Assembly: GCF_036345255.1 (NCBI RefSeq)
Contig: NZ_CP107783.1
Span: 4,079,501 to 4,143,500 of the forward strand
DNA length: 64,000 bases
Reading direction: 5' to 3'
From: Streptomyces sp. NBC_00569
GTDB lineage: Bacteria; Actinomycetota; Actinomycetes; Streptomycetales; Streptomycetaceae
In this document: positions 26,301-35,228 of the stretch, in pieces
How the letters are laid out: every line of letters begins with the position of its first letter
How positions within the stretch are numbered: the first letter of the stretch is position 1
The notes under the pieces: generated by a model
Database searches by the model: none
What the model was told of the DNA's origin: nothing
What the model saw: only the letters and a program-made list of their open reading frames with translations
Program-made: the position numbers and the translations under genes

Positions 26301-27434
26301 ATGGCTACGGAAGACGCGGTGCGCGAAGCACTGGCGACGGTGAACGACCCCGAGATCCAGCGACCCATCACCGAGCTGGGGATGGTCAAATCGGTGGAGA
26401 TCGGCGCGGATGGCACGGTCGCGGTCACCGTGTACCTCACCGTCTCCGGCTGCCCCATGCGCGAGACCATCACGAAGAACGTGACCGACGCGGTCGCTGC
26501 CGTCGAGGGCGTCACGCGCGTCGACGTCACGCTGGACGTGATGGGCGACGAGCAGCGCAAGGAGCTCGCCGCGGCGCTGCGCGGCGGCACGGCCGAGCGT
26601 GAGGTGCCCTTCGCCAAGCCCGGCTCACTGACCCGGGTGTACGCGGTGGCGTCCGGCAAGGGCGGCGTCGGCAAGTCCTCGGTGACGGTGAACCTCGCGG
26701 CCGCGATGGCCGCCGACGGCCTGAAGGTCGGCGTCGTGGACGCCGACATCTACGGCCACAGCGTGCCGCGCATGCTGGGCGCCGAGGGACGTCCCACCCA
26801 GGTCGAGAACATGATCATGCCGCCGTCCGCGAACGGCGTGAAGGTCATCTCGATCGGCATGTTCACCCCGGGCAACGCGCCGGTCGTGTGGCGCGGCCCG
26901 ATGCTGCACCGCGCGCTCCAGCAGTTCCTCGCCGACGTCTTCTGGGGCGACCTGGACGTCCTGCTCCTCGACCTGCCGCCGGGCACGGGCGACATCGCGA
27001 TCTCCGTCGCTCAGCTCGTCCCGAACGCGGAGATCCTCGTCGTCACGACGCCTCAGCAGGCGGCGGCCGAGGTCGCCGAGCGCGCCGGCTCCATCGCCGT
27101 CCAGACCCACCAGAAGATCGTCGGCGTCGTCGAGAACATGGCGGGCCTGCCCTGCCCGCACTGCGACGAGATGGTCGACGTGTTCGGCACGGGCGGCGGC
27201 GAGCGCGTCGCCGAGGGCCTCACGAGGACGACCGGGGCGAACGTGCCGGTGCTCGGCTCCATCCCGATCGACGTCCGGCTGCGCGAGGGCGGCGACGAGG
27301 GCAAGCCGGTGGTCCTCTCCGACCCCGACTCCCCCGCGGGCTCGGCCCTGCGCGCCATCGCCGGCAAGCTGGGCGGCCGCCAGCGCGGCCTGTCGGGCAT
27401 GTCGCTGGGAATCACCCCGCGCAACAAGTTCTGA
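26301..27434 (+). CDS. mrp: Mrp/NBP35-type iron-sulfur carrier ATPase
   Basis: 377 residues. Residues ~5-85 are a MIP18 (DUF59) domain; then comes the deviant Walker A SGKGGVGKSSVTVNLA, DADIYGHSVPRMLG, and the CPHC pair in GLPCPHCDEMVDVFG that binds a bridging Fe-S cluster at the dimer interface. The family assembles or delivers Fe-S clusters. The ATG is preceded at six bases by a -10 box and by no Shine-Dalgarno, so the mRNA is probably leaderless. Orthologous in place to M. tuberculosis Rv1229c. Confidence 0.94.
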   Translation: MATEDAVREALATVNDPEIQRPITELGMVKSVEIGADGTVAVTVYLTVSGCPMRETITKNVTDAVAAVEGVTRVDVTLDVMGDEQRKELAAALRGGTAEREVPFAKPGSLTRVYAVASGKGGVGKSSVTVNLAAAMAADGLKVGVVDADIYGHSVPRMLGAEGRPTQVENMIMPPSANGVKVISIGMFTPGNAPVVWRGPMLHRALQQFLADVFWGDLDVLLLDLPPGTGDIAISVAQLVPNAEILVVTTPQQAAAEVAERAGSIAVQTHQKIVGVVENMAGLPCPHCDEMVDVFGTGGGERVAEGLTRTTGANVPVLGSIPIDVRLREGGDEGKPVVLSDPDSPAGSALRAIAGKLGGRQRGLSGMSLGITPRNKF

Positions 27435-27447
27435 CCCTCAGGGATCA

Positions 27448-27488
27448 CGCCGATGGGGCACGGTCATCGCGACCGTGCCCCATCGGCG
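27448..27488. terminator. Bidirectional terminator after mrp
   Basis: An 18-bp perfect stem (27448-27465 with 27471-27488) and 5-base loop, between converging genes. Confidence 0.88.
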
Positions 27489-27501
27489 TATCCGGAACCC
27501 T

Positions 27502-28161
27502 CTACGCCTCGTAGGCGCCGATGTCCTTGATCATCGAGAAGCCCAGACCGTACGCACTCATGCCGCGCCCGTACGCCCCCAGGTGCACGCCCTCCTGCGT
27601 CGACCCGGCGAGGACCCAGCCGAACTCCGACTCCCGGTAGTGGAACGGCGTCGGGACGCCGTCCACCGGCAGGGACAGCATCGTCCAGTCCGCGCCCTCG
27701 AGATCGTCCGCGAGGACCCACGCCGTCTCGGTCTGCTGGTCCAGCCAGTCGTCGCGCAGGGTGTGGTCCATCTGCCCCGGCCACGTGACGTTGAGCAGGC
27801 CGACCCCGGCGAGCCAGGCCGCCGAGGAGACCGAGGTCGCCTCCAGGACACCCGTGCCGTCGGCGCTGCGCCGGACGGGGCTGGCCGCCACGGTCACGAC
27901 GACCGCGAACCGCTCCTTGTCCTCCGTGCCCTCGCTCCGCAAGGTGGGCTCGTCGCCGTGCCCGATGGAACCGTGCTCCACGGCGCCCTCCGCCGAGGTG
28001 CCGACCTGCATCAGCCGCCGCGGCCCCGTGTATGCCTCGTCGAGGCCGTACCAGGGGAAGGGCGCCAGCAGGTAGCCGTCGACCGTGCGCCGGGCCGTCA
28101 GGACCTCGGGGGTCCCTTCCGCCGCGGGCGCCTGCGCGCCTACCCGACTCGTCGTCTCCAT
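27502..28161 (-). CDS. Conserved hypothetical protein, 219 aa
   Basis: Soluble mixed alpha/beta protein, with segments such as DGYLLAPFPWYGLDEAYTGP and WLDQQTETAWVLADDLEG. I recognise no domain or catalytic motif. Its position between mrp and tatB corresponds to poorly characterised genes in the M. tuberculosis mrp region, but I cannot claim orthology. Confidence 0.7.
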   Translation of the reverse strand: METTSRVGAQAPAAEGTPEVLTARRTVDGYLLAPFPWYGLDEAYTGPRRLMQVGTSAEGAVEHGSIGHGDEPTLRSEGTEDKERFAVVVTVAASPVRRSADGTGVLEATSVSSAAWLAGVGLLNVTWPGQMDHTLRDDWLDQQTETAWVLADDLEGADWTMLSLPVDGVPTPFHYRESEFGWVLAGSTQEGVHLGAYGRGMSAYGLGFSMIKDIGAYEA

Positions 28162-28333
28162 GTACCCGGCCGCCTCCTCGCTCAGTCGGACCGCGGCGGC
28201 CCACCCCCCTCGGGCGTCTCGCCACCGATCCGCGCAACAACAAGGCAGGATGCCACACCCGGGTACACGACCCCGGGTTACGGCAGGTGCGCGGGGCGGG
28301 TCGCCGGGGCGCGGTGCAGCGAGCCGGAACGCC

Positions 28334-28786
28334 TCAGGTCGCGTCGGCGTCGTACGGCGGGTGGTCGTCCGCCGCCGGCTTCTCCGGCTTCTTCTGCATG
28401 TCGATCTTGGCGGGAGCCGAACCGGACGACGCGGCGACGGCCCCGGAGCCGGACGGTGCCTCGTCCGCGCTCTGCACCGCCTCCGTGACCTCGGCCATCT
28501 CCTTCTTCAGGTCGAAGCCGTTGCGGATCTCCTTGAGCCCGAGTTCGTCGTTGTCCAGCTGCTTGCGGATGAACGTCTTCGGGTTGAGGTCCTCGAAATC
28601 GAAGTCCTTGAACTCCGGGCCCAGTTCCTCGCGGATGTCCCGCTTGGCGCTGTCCGAGAACTCGCGGATCTTACGGATCGTGCGCGTCACGTCCTGGATG
28701 ACCTTCGGCAGCTTGTCCGGGCCGAAGACGAGCACCGCGAGGACGACGAGCGTCAGCAGCTCGAGTGGGCCTATGTCGTTGAACAC
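28334..28786 (-). CDS. tatB: Sec-independent translocase subunit TatB
   Basis: 150 residues. The N-terminal helix FNDIGPLELLTLVVLAVLVF, then GPDKLPKVIQ, is the classical TatB sequence, with an amphipathic helix after it and a Pro/Ala/Lys-rich tail. With TatC it forms the receptor for twin-arginine signal peptides. GTG start at 28784-28786. The htrA gene upstream ends in a terminator (28952-28987), so tatB probably has its own promoter in 28787-28951. Confidence 0.94.
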   Translation of the reverse strand: MFNDIGPLELLTLVVLAVLVFGPDKLPKVIQDVTRTIRKIREFSDSAKRDIREELGPEFKDFDFEDLNPKTFIRKQLDNDELGLKEIRNGFDLKKEMAEVTEAVQSADEAPSGSGAVAASSGSAPAKIDMQKKPEKPAADDHPPYDADAT

Positions 28787-28951
28787 CTTGCGCTCCTAGC
28801 GTGTCCTCAGGCCCGCAGCTGGTCTCCGTGGCAGGTCTTCCGGGTTCCGGACCGGGTCCACGGTACCCGGCGTTGCTGTCCGTCCGGTAGCCACTGGGCT
28901 ACGTCTGGGCTCAGCCGTCGCACAAGCGCTTGCCGCCGGTCGTCCCACCAA

Positions 28952-28987
28952 GGTCCCGCCCCGGCCCCCTCGGGGCGGGGCGGGACC
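28952..28987 (-). terminator. Terminator between htrA-like gene and tatB
   Basis: A 12-bp outer stem (28952-28963 with 28976-28987) plus an inner CCCC/GGGG hairpin. Confidence 0.75.
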
Positions 28988-29023
28988 GCGGCGGGACGCT
29001 GTCGCGCACCGCCGGTCGCACGG

Positions 29024-30994
29024 TCAGCTGCCGTCCGCCGAGCCCAGGACGAGGGTGACCTCGCGCTCCTTGCCGTCCCGTTCCACGGTCAGGGCCAGGT
29101 GGTCCTCGGGCCGGTGGGACCGGATCTTGACGATGAGTTCCTCGGCGGAGTGGACACGCGCCCCGTCCACCGCGGTGACGACGTCGCCGCCCTCGATCCC
29201 GGCCTTGGCACCGGGACCGCCCGGATTCACCGGCGAACCGCCGTTGTTGCCCTTCGTCGCGACACGGGCTCCATCACCCGCGTAGTCCATGTCGAGCGTG
29301 ACGCCGATCACAGGGTGGGTAGCGCGGCCCGTGTTGATCAGCTCCTCGGCGACGCGCTTGCCCTGGTTGATGGGGATGGCGAAACCGAGGCCGATCGAGC
29401 CTGCCTGGCCGCCCTCCAGGCCCGAGCCGCTGTCGGCAGACCGGATGGCGCTGTTGATCCCGATGACGCGGCCCTGCGCATCGACCAGCGGGCCGCCCGA
29501 GTTGCCCGGGTTGATGGGCGCGTCGGTCTGGAGCGCGTCGACGTAGCTGACGTCGCTGCCGTCGCCCTTCTCGCCGCCGGCCGTGATGGGCCGCTCCTTG
29601 GCGCTGATGATCCCGGAGGTCACCGTGTTGGCCAGGTCGAAGGGCGCGCCTATGGCCACGACGGGGTCTCCGACTTGGACGTTCTCCGAGTTGCCGAGGG
29701 CGAGGGGCTTGAGCCCGCGTACGCCGGTGACCTTGACGACGGCGAGGTCGTAGCCGGAGTCGCGGCCGATCACCTCGGCCTTGGCGGTCTCACCTCCGCT
29801 GAAGGTGACCGATATGTCGCCGCTGCTGCCGGCCGGTTCGACCACGTGGTTGTTGGTGAGGATGTGGCCCTGGGAGTCGAGGACGAAGCCGGTGCCGGTG
29901 TCCTGGGCGTCGGAACCGCTGACGTGGATCGTGACGACGCCGGGCAGGGCCCGGGCCGCGATACCGGCGATGCTGCCGGGGTCGCGCTTCACGGACTCGG
30001 CGCCGGCCTGCGGCAGTTCCACGTCGGCGGACGAGCCGTCGCGCTCCAGATACGTGCCGACGAGGCCGCCGATCCCGCCCGCGACGAGCGCGACCACGGC
30101 GGTCCAGGCAACGAGCAGGCGCCGCCCCCTCTTGGTCCCGCGCCGCTGCTCGCCCGCGGGCGCGGGCGCGTTCCAGGGGTCGTACCGCTGCCAGGGCCCT
30201 CCGGGCGGGGGCGGGTTGAAGCCGGGTCCGCCCGGTGCCGTCCCGGGCCCCGCCGAGCCGCCCGCGAGCGGCGGGGCCGCGTGGTGGGCCTGCTGTTCGA
30301 CGGGCACCGGTGCCTGATCCGCCGGGTGCGGGGCGTACGGGGCGGCGTGGGTCATCGGTCCGCCGGCGTACGGCGGCGGGGTGCCGTGCTCCGGCGGCAT
30401 GGCCGTGCCGTGGGCCGGGGACGGCATGGCCGTGCCCTGCGCGGGCGTGGCGGCGGCCGGATGCTGGACCGGCGGCGCGGGCGCCCAGGGCCCGGGCTCA
30501 CCGTAAGGCGGCGTGCCGTAGGGGTCCGGCGCATGCAGAGGGCGCGGCCGCGTCTGCTGCACGGATCCCTGATCAACCGTCACGACTTCACCGGGTGCCC
30601 CAGCGGATCCCTCGGCGACAAGGGCACCGGCATCCTGCGCAGATGCGGCCCCGCCCACCACGGCACCAGCCACCTGCTCCGGTTCAGCTCCGCCCGCCAC
30701 GGCACCGGCCGCCTGCGCGGGACCACCGGGAGGTTCAGTCGTCACCACATCGGCAACGGCGGAGCTGTCACGGGAACGCTCATCGGCGCCCGTGCCCGCA
30801 ACCGACGCCCCGTCAGCCGCGCCCTCACCGTTCCCGGCGAGGAGCTCTGCGGCGTCGGGCACGTCTCCTGAGGCCGGCACCACGGGCGCGGGCGCCGGCT
30901 CGGCCAGCTCGAAGTCCCCGTCGTCGCGCGGAGCGCCCCCGGTCGGCCGGGGGCGGCTCCACCACTTCGCCTTCGTGGGCTTCCCCTCGTCCAT
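29024..30994 (-). CDS. HtrA-like S1C serine protease with PDZ domain
   Basis: 656 residues. The long Pro/Ala-rich cytoplasmic part (~1-285) precedes one membrane helix (~293-314) and an extracytoplasmic trypsin-like domain. The triad is visible: His383 (TNNHVV), Asp416 (GYDLAVV) and Ser499 (GNSGGPL). A PDZ domain follows (GPGAKAGIEGGDVVTAVDG). It should degrade misfolded envelope proteins, as HtrA (Rv1223) does in M. tuberculosis, where it also acts in the SigE pathway by way of RseA. It is downstream of the sigma/anti-sigma pair, 169 bases away, matching that order. ATG at 30992-30994. Confidence 0.93.
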   Translation of the reverse strand: MDEGKPTKAKWWSRPRPTGGAPRDDGDFELAEPAPAPVVPASGDVPDAAELLAGNGEGAADGASVAGTGADERSRDSSAVADVVTTEPPGGPAQAAGAVAGGAEPEQVAGAVVGGAASAQDAGALVAEGSAGAPGEVVTVDQGSVQQTRPRPLHAPDPYGTPPYGEPGPWAPAPPVQHPAAATPAQGTAMPSPAHGTAMPPEHGTPPPYAGGPMTHAAPYAPHPADQAPVPVEQQAHHAAPPLAGGSAGPGTAPGGPGFNPPPPGGPWQRYDPWNAPAPAGEQRRGTKRGRRLLVAWTAVVALVAGGIGGLVGTYLERDGSSADVELPQAGAESVKRDPGSIAGIAARALPGVVTIHVSGSDAQDTGTGFVLDSQGHILTNNHVVEPAGSSGDISVTFSGGETAKAEVIGRDSGYDLAVVKVTGVRGLKPLALGNSENVQVGDPVVAIGAPFDLANTVTSGIISAKERPITAGGEKGDGSDVSYVDALQTDAPINPGNSGGPLVDAQGRVIGINSAIRSADSGSGLEGGQAGSIGLGFAIPINQGKRVAEELINTGRATHPVIGVTLDMDYAGDGARVATKGNNGGSPVNPGGPGAKAGIEGGDVVTAVDGARVHSAEELIVKIRSHRPEDHLALTVERDGKEREVTLVLGSADGS

Positions 30995-31163
30995 GTTCCG
31001 CCGCTCTCCCCACACCTGGCCCGCGGCAACGACCCGCGGGCAGCCACACGGCGATCGCCCCAGTCGGACCGCCCCTCCGCGCCGCACCCCGGGATCGCCC
31101 GGCGGGCGCGGCCGCTCACCATGGATTCAACCAGGTTCGCGGACCGGCGCGCAGAGGGCAGGG

Positions 31164-32147
31164 TCAGCGGGCGGAGGCCGTGGGCGTGCCGGAGGACGAC
31201 GCCGCGGGGGCCGCCGCGAGACTTGACCCAGGGCTGGACTCCGGGCCCGGCCCAGGGCTTTCGAAAGCGGTGCCGACGCCGGACCGGGGCACGGCGGGGA
31301 CGGATGCGACGGGACGTATCAGTGGAGACAGCGTCCGCGGCCCGCTGAGGAGCGGGGCCGCGAGCGGGTAGACGGCGCTCTGCGCACCCGGCTGCGTGGC
31401 CATGCCGGACAGCAGGGGGGCGCCCGACTCGGTGGCGGCGACCGGCGCGTTCAGCGCGCCGCCCGCCCGCTGTCCGAGCATCGGTGACAGGTTCCGGCGG
31501 CGCTGCGACTCGGCCGCTGCGGCCACGCCGGCGCTCTGGGTGCGCAGCGGTGTCGCGTTGCTGCCCGAACCGCCGCCCCGGACGTCACCGCCCGAGTCGG
31601 CGGGAACGCCGGTGGAGACGCCGCCGAGCGCGATCGCGGCCAACGACACCGCACCGGCGGCGGCGAACGCGAAACGGCGCCCGCGCGAGGCCGCGCGGTC
31701 GCTGTCACCGCGGCCGACCTCATGGATGCGGAAGCCGCGCTCCGCGGCCGGGGCACTGGCGAGCAGTGCGTTGTGGCGGCCGGCCGGGGCGTAGCCGAAG
31801 GGTTCGGGGTCTACTCCGAAGACTCCGTTCCCGAAGCCTCTGCCGCCGAGTCCTCCCCCGCCGAACGGGGTGCCGCCGCCGTGTGAGTCGTCACCTCCTC
31901 CGGGGAGCCCCTGGAGGCGTGCCAGGAAACTCTCGCTGGGGGGCGGCGGTGCCGCCTCGGCGAAGACACTCTTCAGCCGCCGCTGCGCGTCGGCCTCGGC
32001 CTTGCACTTCGGACAGGTGGCCAGATGGGCGAGTCCCCGCTCGCGGGCGTCATGTCCCAGCTCGCCGTCGACGAGGGCGGCGAGCCGGTCTCCCAGATGA
32101 TGCTCGGAGAGCAGCCGCTCGGCGGGGTCCGGACGTGATCCACTCAC
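31164..32147 (-). CDS. rseA: Zinc-dependent anti-sigma factor (RseA-like)
   Basis: 327 residues. The N-terminal ZAS domain carries His41-x3-Cys45-x2-Cys48 (HLATCPKC), which binds zinc and holds the ECF sigma. A membrane helix lies in [19 protein letters not shown]. The extracytoplasmic part is low-complexity, rich in Ser/Gly/Ala/Pro. The GTG at 32145-32147 overlaps the sigma stop codon (GTGA), so the two are produced in balance. Longer than the usual RseA of mycobacteria because of the C-terminal extension. Confidence 0.9.
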   Translation of the reverse strand: MSGSRPDPAERLLSEHHLGDRLAALVDGELGHDARERGLAHLATCPKCKAEADAQRRLKSVFAEAAPPPPSESFLARLQGLPGGGDDSHGGGTPFGGGGLGGRGFGNGVFGVDPEPFGYAPAGRHNALLASAPAAERGFRIHEVGRGDSDRAASRGRRFAFAAAGAVSLAAIALGGVSTGVPADSGGDVRGGGSGSNATPLRTQSAGVAAAAESQRRRNLSPMLGQRAGGALNAPVAATESGAPLLSGMATQPGAQSAVYPLAAPLLSGPRTLSPLIRPVASVPAVPRSGVGTAFESPGPGPESSPGSSLAAAPAASSSGTPTASAR

Positions 32148-32917
32148 GCGGTCGCGCCCCCTCCTCCAAGCGCGGGAACGCCCGTGGTCGCGAGCGAGCG
32201 ACGCTCGGCGCGGGCCTCCGGCGACCGGTGCTGCAGGGCCTTGCGCAGCTGTGAGCGACCGCGGTGGATCCGGCTGCGGACCGTGCCGAGCTTGACGCCC
32301 AGGGTCGCGGCGATCTCCTCGTACGAGAGGCCCTCGATGTCGCACAGGACGACGGCCGCGCGGAACTCGGGCGCGAGGGTGTCCAGCGCCTGCTGGACGT
32401 CCGCGTCGAAATGCGTGTCGTGGAAGACCTGCTGCGGCGACGGCTCGCGGCTCGGCAGGCGCTCGGCCGCGTCGTCGCCGAGGGCGTCGAAGCGGATGCG
32501 CTGCTTGCGGCGCACCATGTCGAGGAAGAGGTTCGTGGTGATGCGGTGCAGCCAGCCCTCGAAGGTGCCGGGCGTGTACGTCGACAGCGAGCGGAAGACG
32601 CGGACGAAGACTTCCTGTGTGAGGTCCTCGGCGTCGTGCTGGTTACCCGTCAGGCGGTAGGCGAGGCGGTAGACCCGGCCGCTGTGCGTGCTGACGATCT
32701 CCTCCCAGGTCGGGGGAGTCCACGCCTGCGATTCCGCATCAGCGGCGAAGGTCGCGGTCTGCGCGGAGCGGGCGGCGTTGGAACGGTCAGCAGTGTTGGT
32801 CACGGATTTCGGCTCACCCGCCGACCTGAGAAAGCGCCGCAGCACTCCTCCCCGATCCACAGGCGCAGCCGCACCTCCCCTATCGGCTCTGGTGGTGTCC
32901 AGTGGAGCCCCTACCAT
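32144..32917 (-). CDS. sigE: ECF RNA polymerase sigma factor, SigE type
   Basis: 257 residues. Region 2 ([20 protein letters not shown]) and region 4 ([21 protein letters not shown]) are complete, and a ~70-residue N-terminal extension precedes them as in M. tuberculosis SigE. It directs transcription of envelope-stress genes and is held by the anti-sigma factor encoded downstream. ATG at 32915-32917 with GAGGTG just upstream; a later GTG at VTNTADRSN is a second possible start, as this sigma has several in mycobacteria. The order methyltransferase (divergent)-sigma-anti-sigma-htrA-tatB is the same as Rv1220c-Rv1224. It is not the S. coelicolor gene named sigE at the cseABC locus. Confidence 0.92.
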   Translation of the reverse strand: MVGAPLDTTRADRGGAAAPVDRGGVLRRFLRSAGEPKSVTNTADRSNAARSAQTATFAADAESQAWTPPTWEEIVSTHSGRVYRLAYRLTGNQHDAEDLTQEVFVRVFRSLSTYTPGTFEGWLHRITTNLFLDMVRRKQRIRFDALGDDAAERLPSREPSPQQVFHDTHFDADVQQALDTLAPEFRAAVVLCDIEGLSYEEIAATLGVKLGTVRSRIHRGRSQLRKALQHRSPEARAERRSLATTGVPALGGGGATA

Positions 32918-33139
32918 AGCCACCTCGCCCGTTAGCTCCGGATAAGTGTTTTTACTGAGATTTGCCTGAGGGCGCCGGGCGCCTCGCCTGCGCTGATTGC
33001 TCTGTCGGTCCACCGGCCACCCCCGCGCTCTTCCCCACTCCGTTTTCCCCTGCCCCCTTAAACGCCCGGTCCCATCTGCGAGTTCCCGCCACCAACGGAT
33101 ACAGTCACGCGCAGGCAACCACGGGGACAGGAGAGGGCC

Positions 33140-33772
33140 ATTACCGGCAACCGGCAGACGAGCTGGGCGTTCGCCGACGCCTTTGTCGCCGAGGACGACG
33201 CGCTGCGCTGGGCCCGGGACCGGGCCCGTGAGGCCGGCACCCGCCCGGTGTCACCCGGCGCGGGCGCCGCGCTGCGGATGCTCGCTGCCACCGTGGGCGC
33301 CAAGGCGGTGGCCGAGATCGGCACGGGAACCGGGGTGTCCGGAATCCACCTGCTGCACGGCATGCGGCCCGACGGCGTCCTGACCACGGTGGATCCGGAG
33401 CCGGAGCGGCAGCAGTTCGCCCGGCAGGCGTTCCGCGCCGCAGGATTCGCGAGCAATCGGGCGCGTTTCATCCCCGGACGTGCCCTCGACGTGCTGCCCC
33501 GGCTCGCTGACAGCGGGTACGACCTCGTCTTCTGCGACGGCGACCGCACCGAGTGCCTCGACTACCTCGCTGAATCGTTGCGCCTGTTGCGACCTGGCGG
33601 GCTCGTCTGTTTCGAGGGCGTCTTCGCCGACGGCCGGACGGTCGATTCGGGCCCCCAGCCGGTAGAGGTCCTGCGGATGCGGGAGCTGCTGCGGGCGGTG
33701 CGCGAGGCGCAGGATCTGGTGCCCTCGCTGCTCCCGGTCGGCGACGGGCTGCTCTGCGCCGTCAAGCGCTGA
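33140..33772 (+). CDS. SAM-dependent O-methyltransferase with ATT start
   Basis: 210 residues. [15 protein letters not shown] is the SAM-binding motif [10 protein letters not shown] the acidic motif, and the fold is of the class I catechol-O-methyltransferase type, like Rv1220c. The acceptor is unknown. In-frame coding similarity continues upstream of the first GTG (33248) to [20 protein letters not shown]. The only codon with an AGGAG six bases before it is ATT at 33140; there is no in-frame ATG, GTG or TTG nearby. It is divergent from sigE (222 bases between starts). Confidence 0.88.
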   Translation: MTGNRQTSWAFADAFVAEDDALRWARDRAREAGTRPVSPGAGAALRMLAATVGAKAVAEIGTGTGVSGIHLLHGMRPDGVLTTVDPEPERQQFARQAFRAAGFASNRARFIPGRALDVLPRLADSGYDLVFCDGDRTECLDYLAESLRLLRPGGLVCFEGVFADGRTVDSGPQPVEVLRMRELLRAVREAQDLVPSLLPVGDGLLCAVKR

Positions 33773-33831
33773 CGCCGCGTACCGAGCCCCTTGGAAAAAT
33801 GCTTCCGAACGCTATCTGACCTGCGGATATA

Positions 33832-33869
33832 CGACTGCCCCGGTACCGCTGGCGGTACCGGGGCAGTCG
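33832..33869. terminator. Bidirectional terminator
   Basis: A 17-bp perfect stem (33832-33848 with 33853-33869) and a CTGG loop between the converging methyltransferase and DUF3117 genes. Confidence 0.88.
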
Positions 33870-33890
33870 ACAGGTATGGTCGCTTCCGCG

Positions 33891-34058
33891 TCAGCCGACG
33901 ACCTTCTTGAGGGCATCGCCGAGTGCATCGGCCTCGTCCGGAGTCAGCTCGACGACAAGCCGACCGCCGCCTTCGAGCGGAACGCGCATGACGATGCCCC
34001 GCCCCTCCTTGGTCACCTCGAGCGGGCCGTCGCCCGTCCGCGGCTTCATGGCCGCCAT
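33891..34058 (-). CDS. DUF3117 family protein, 55 aa
   Basis: MAAMKPRTGDGPLEVTKEGR is the exact family opening, and the protein ends in a helical EADALGDALKKVV. Highly conserved in actinobacteria (Rv1211), function unknown. It is very small but strongly supported by this pattern and by its own promoter region and terminator. Confidence 0.92.
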   Translation of the reverse strand: MAAMKPRTGDGPLEVTKEGRGIVMRVPLEGGGRLVVELTPDEADALGDALKKVVG

Positions 34059-34138
34059 GCTCGTTCCCCTTCCTGAAACCAGCTCATCGCAGCCGACAAC
34101 CCAGGTGTCACCGGCATCGAACACATTGCTTCTTGGCC

Positions 34139-34169
34139 ATTATCCCGCATCGCGGGACCCGATGACCAA
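34139..34169 (-). promoter_or_regulatory. Candidate DUF3117 promoter
   Basis: Minus strand GATAAT (34139-34144) with TTGGTC 19 bases upstream (34164-34169); about 75 bases to the ATG. Confidence 0.4.
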
Positions 34170-34185
34170 CTTCGGTCCGCATCGC

Positions 34186-34206
34186 TTGCACAACGCGCTT
34201 GTGCAA
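34186..34206. promoter_or_regulatory. Perfect inverted repeat, operator-like
   Basis: TTGCACAA-CGCGC-TTGTGCAA (8-bp arms, 5-bp centre), in the 312-base divergent region between DUF3117 and enoyl-CoA hydratase genes (34059-34370). I see no other gene in this region. Confidence 0.55.
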
Positions 34207-34370
34207 AACCACTCAATTCGGCGATGTGGCTGCGATACTGCGCCTCCTTCACGACTCCCTCGGGACAAATTTCTTTGACGCAGGTCACATGCGCGGGCCC
34301 CGTCGAGGACCGTGATCTCCGTCATGCTGAGCACTGACGACGACCGAGCCGCATCAGTTGGAGGGAATCC

Positions 34371-35174
34371 ATGGCCGACAGCGTTCTCTACGAGGTGAGC
34401 GACGGGCTCGCGACCATCACGCTCAATCGCCCCGAGGCGATGAACGCGATGAACACCGAGTCCAAGGTCGCCTTCCGGGACGCGGCGCAGGCGGCCGCGG
34501 CGGACGGTGCGGTACGGGCCGTGCTGCTCACCGCCGCCGGTGACCGGGCGTTCTGTGTGGGCCAGGACCTGAAGGAGCACGTGGGCTCCCTGATGGCCGA
34601 CCGCGAGGCGGGCACGGGCAGCACCATGAACACCGTGCGCGAGCACTACAACCCGATCCTGCGGGCCCTGACGCAGATGCCCAAGCCCGTCGTGGCCGCG
34701 GTCAACGGTGTGGCCGCCGGGGCCGGTTTCGGCTTCGCGCTCGCCGCCGACTACCGGATCGTCTCGGACACGGCGGCCTTCAACACGTCCTTCGCGGGCG
34801 TCGCCCTGACCGCGGACTCGGGTGTCTCCTGGACACTGCCGCGCGTCGTGGGCCCCGGGCGCGCCGCCGACCTGCTGCTGTTCCCGCGCACGGTGAAGGC
34901 GCAGGAGGCGTACGAACTCGGGATCGCGAACCGGGTCGTGCCCGCCGCCGAACTGGCCGAGGAGGCACGGAAGCTGGCGCTTTCGCTGGCCGAGGGTCCG
35001 ACGCTGGCGTACGCGGCGCTGAAGGAGTCCCTCGCCTTCGCGGCGGGTCACACCCTGGACGAGTCCCTCGACAAGGAGGACGAACTCCAGTCGAGGGCGG
35101 GCGCGTCGGAGGACCACGCCATCGCGGTCCAGGCGTTCATCGCCAAGGAGAAGCCCAAGTACCTGGGCCGGTAG
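34371..35174 (+). CDS. Enoyl-CoA hydratase/isomerase
   Basis: 267 residues of the crotonase fold. The motif NRPEAMNAMN and the two oxyanion-hole segments FCVGQDLKEH and NGVAAGAGFGFALAADYR are present. The position of the hydratase glutamates is occupied by ALTADSGVSWTLPRVVG, as in PaaG-like isomerases, so the reaction may be isomerisation and not hydration. GGAGGG precedes the ATG. Involved in fatty- or aromatic-acid CoA breakdown in general terms; no pathway gene is adjacent. Confidence 0.88.
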   Translation: MADSVLYEVSDGLATITLNRPEAMNAMNTESKVAFRDAAQAAAADGAVRAVLLTAAGDRAFCVGQDLKEHVGSLMADREAGTGSTMNTVREHYNPILRALTQMPKPVVAAVNGVAAGAGFGFALAADYRIVSDTAAFNTSFAGVALTADSGVSWTLPRVVGPGRAADLLLFPRTVKAQEAYELGIANRVVPAAELAEEARKLALSLAEGPTLAYAALKESLAFAAGHTLDESLDKEDELQSRAGASEDHAIAVQAFIAKEKPKYLGR

Positions 35175-35185
35175 GACGCGTGCGC

Positions 35186-35228
35186 GGCCCGCAGCGTGCC
35201 TGAGGCCCGCCCTCAGCGCTTGCGGGCC
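35186..35228. terminator. Compound hairpin between converging genes
   Basis: Outer GGCCCGCA..TGCGGGCC arms (35186-35228) enclose a perfect CTGAGG/CCTCAG hairpin. It overlaps the end of the tag gene. Confidence 0.5.

Noticed and set aside
30235..31371. Arg/Pro-rich plus-strand frame opposite htrA and the anti-sigma gene
   Set aside because: Composition typical of antisense frames; contains no domain.
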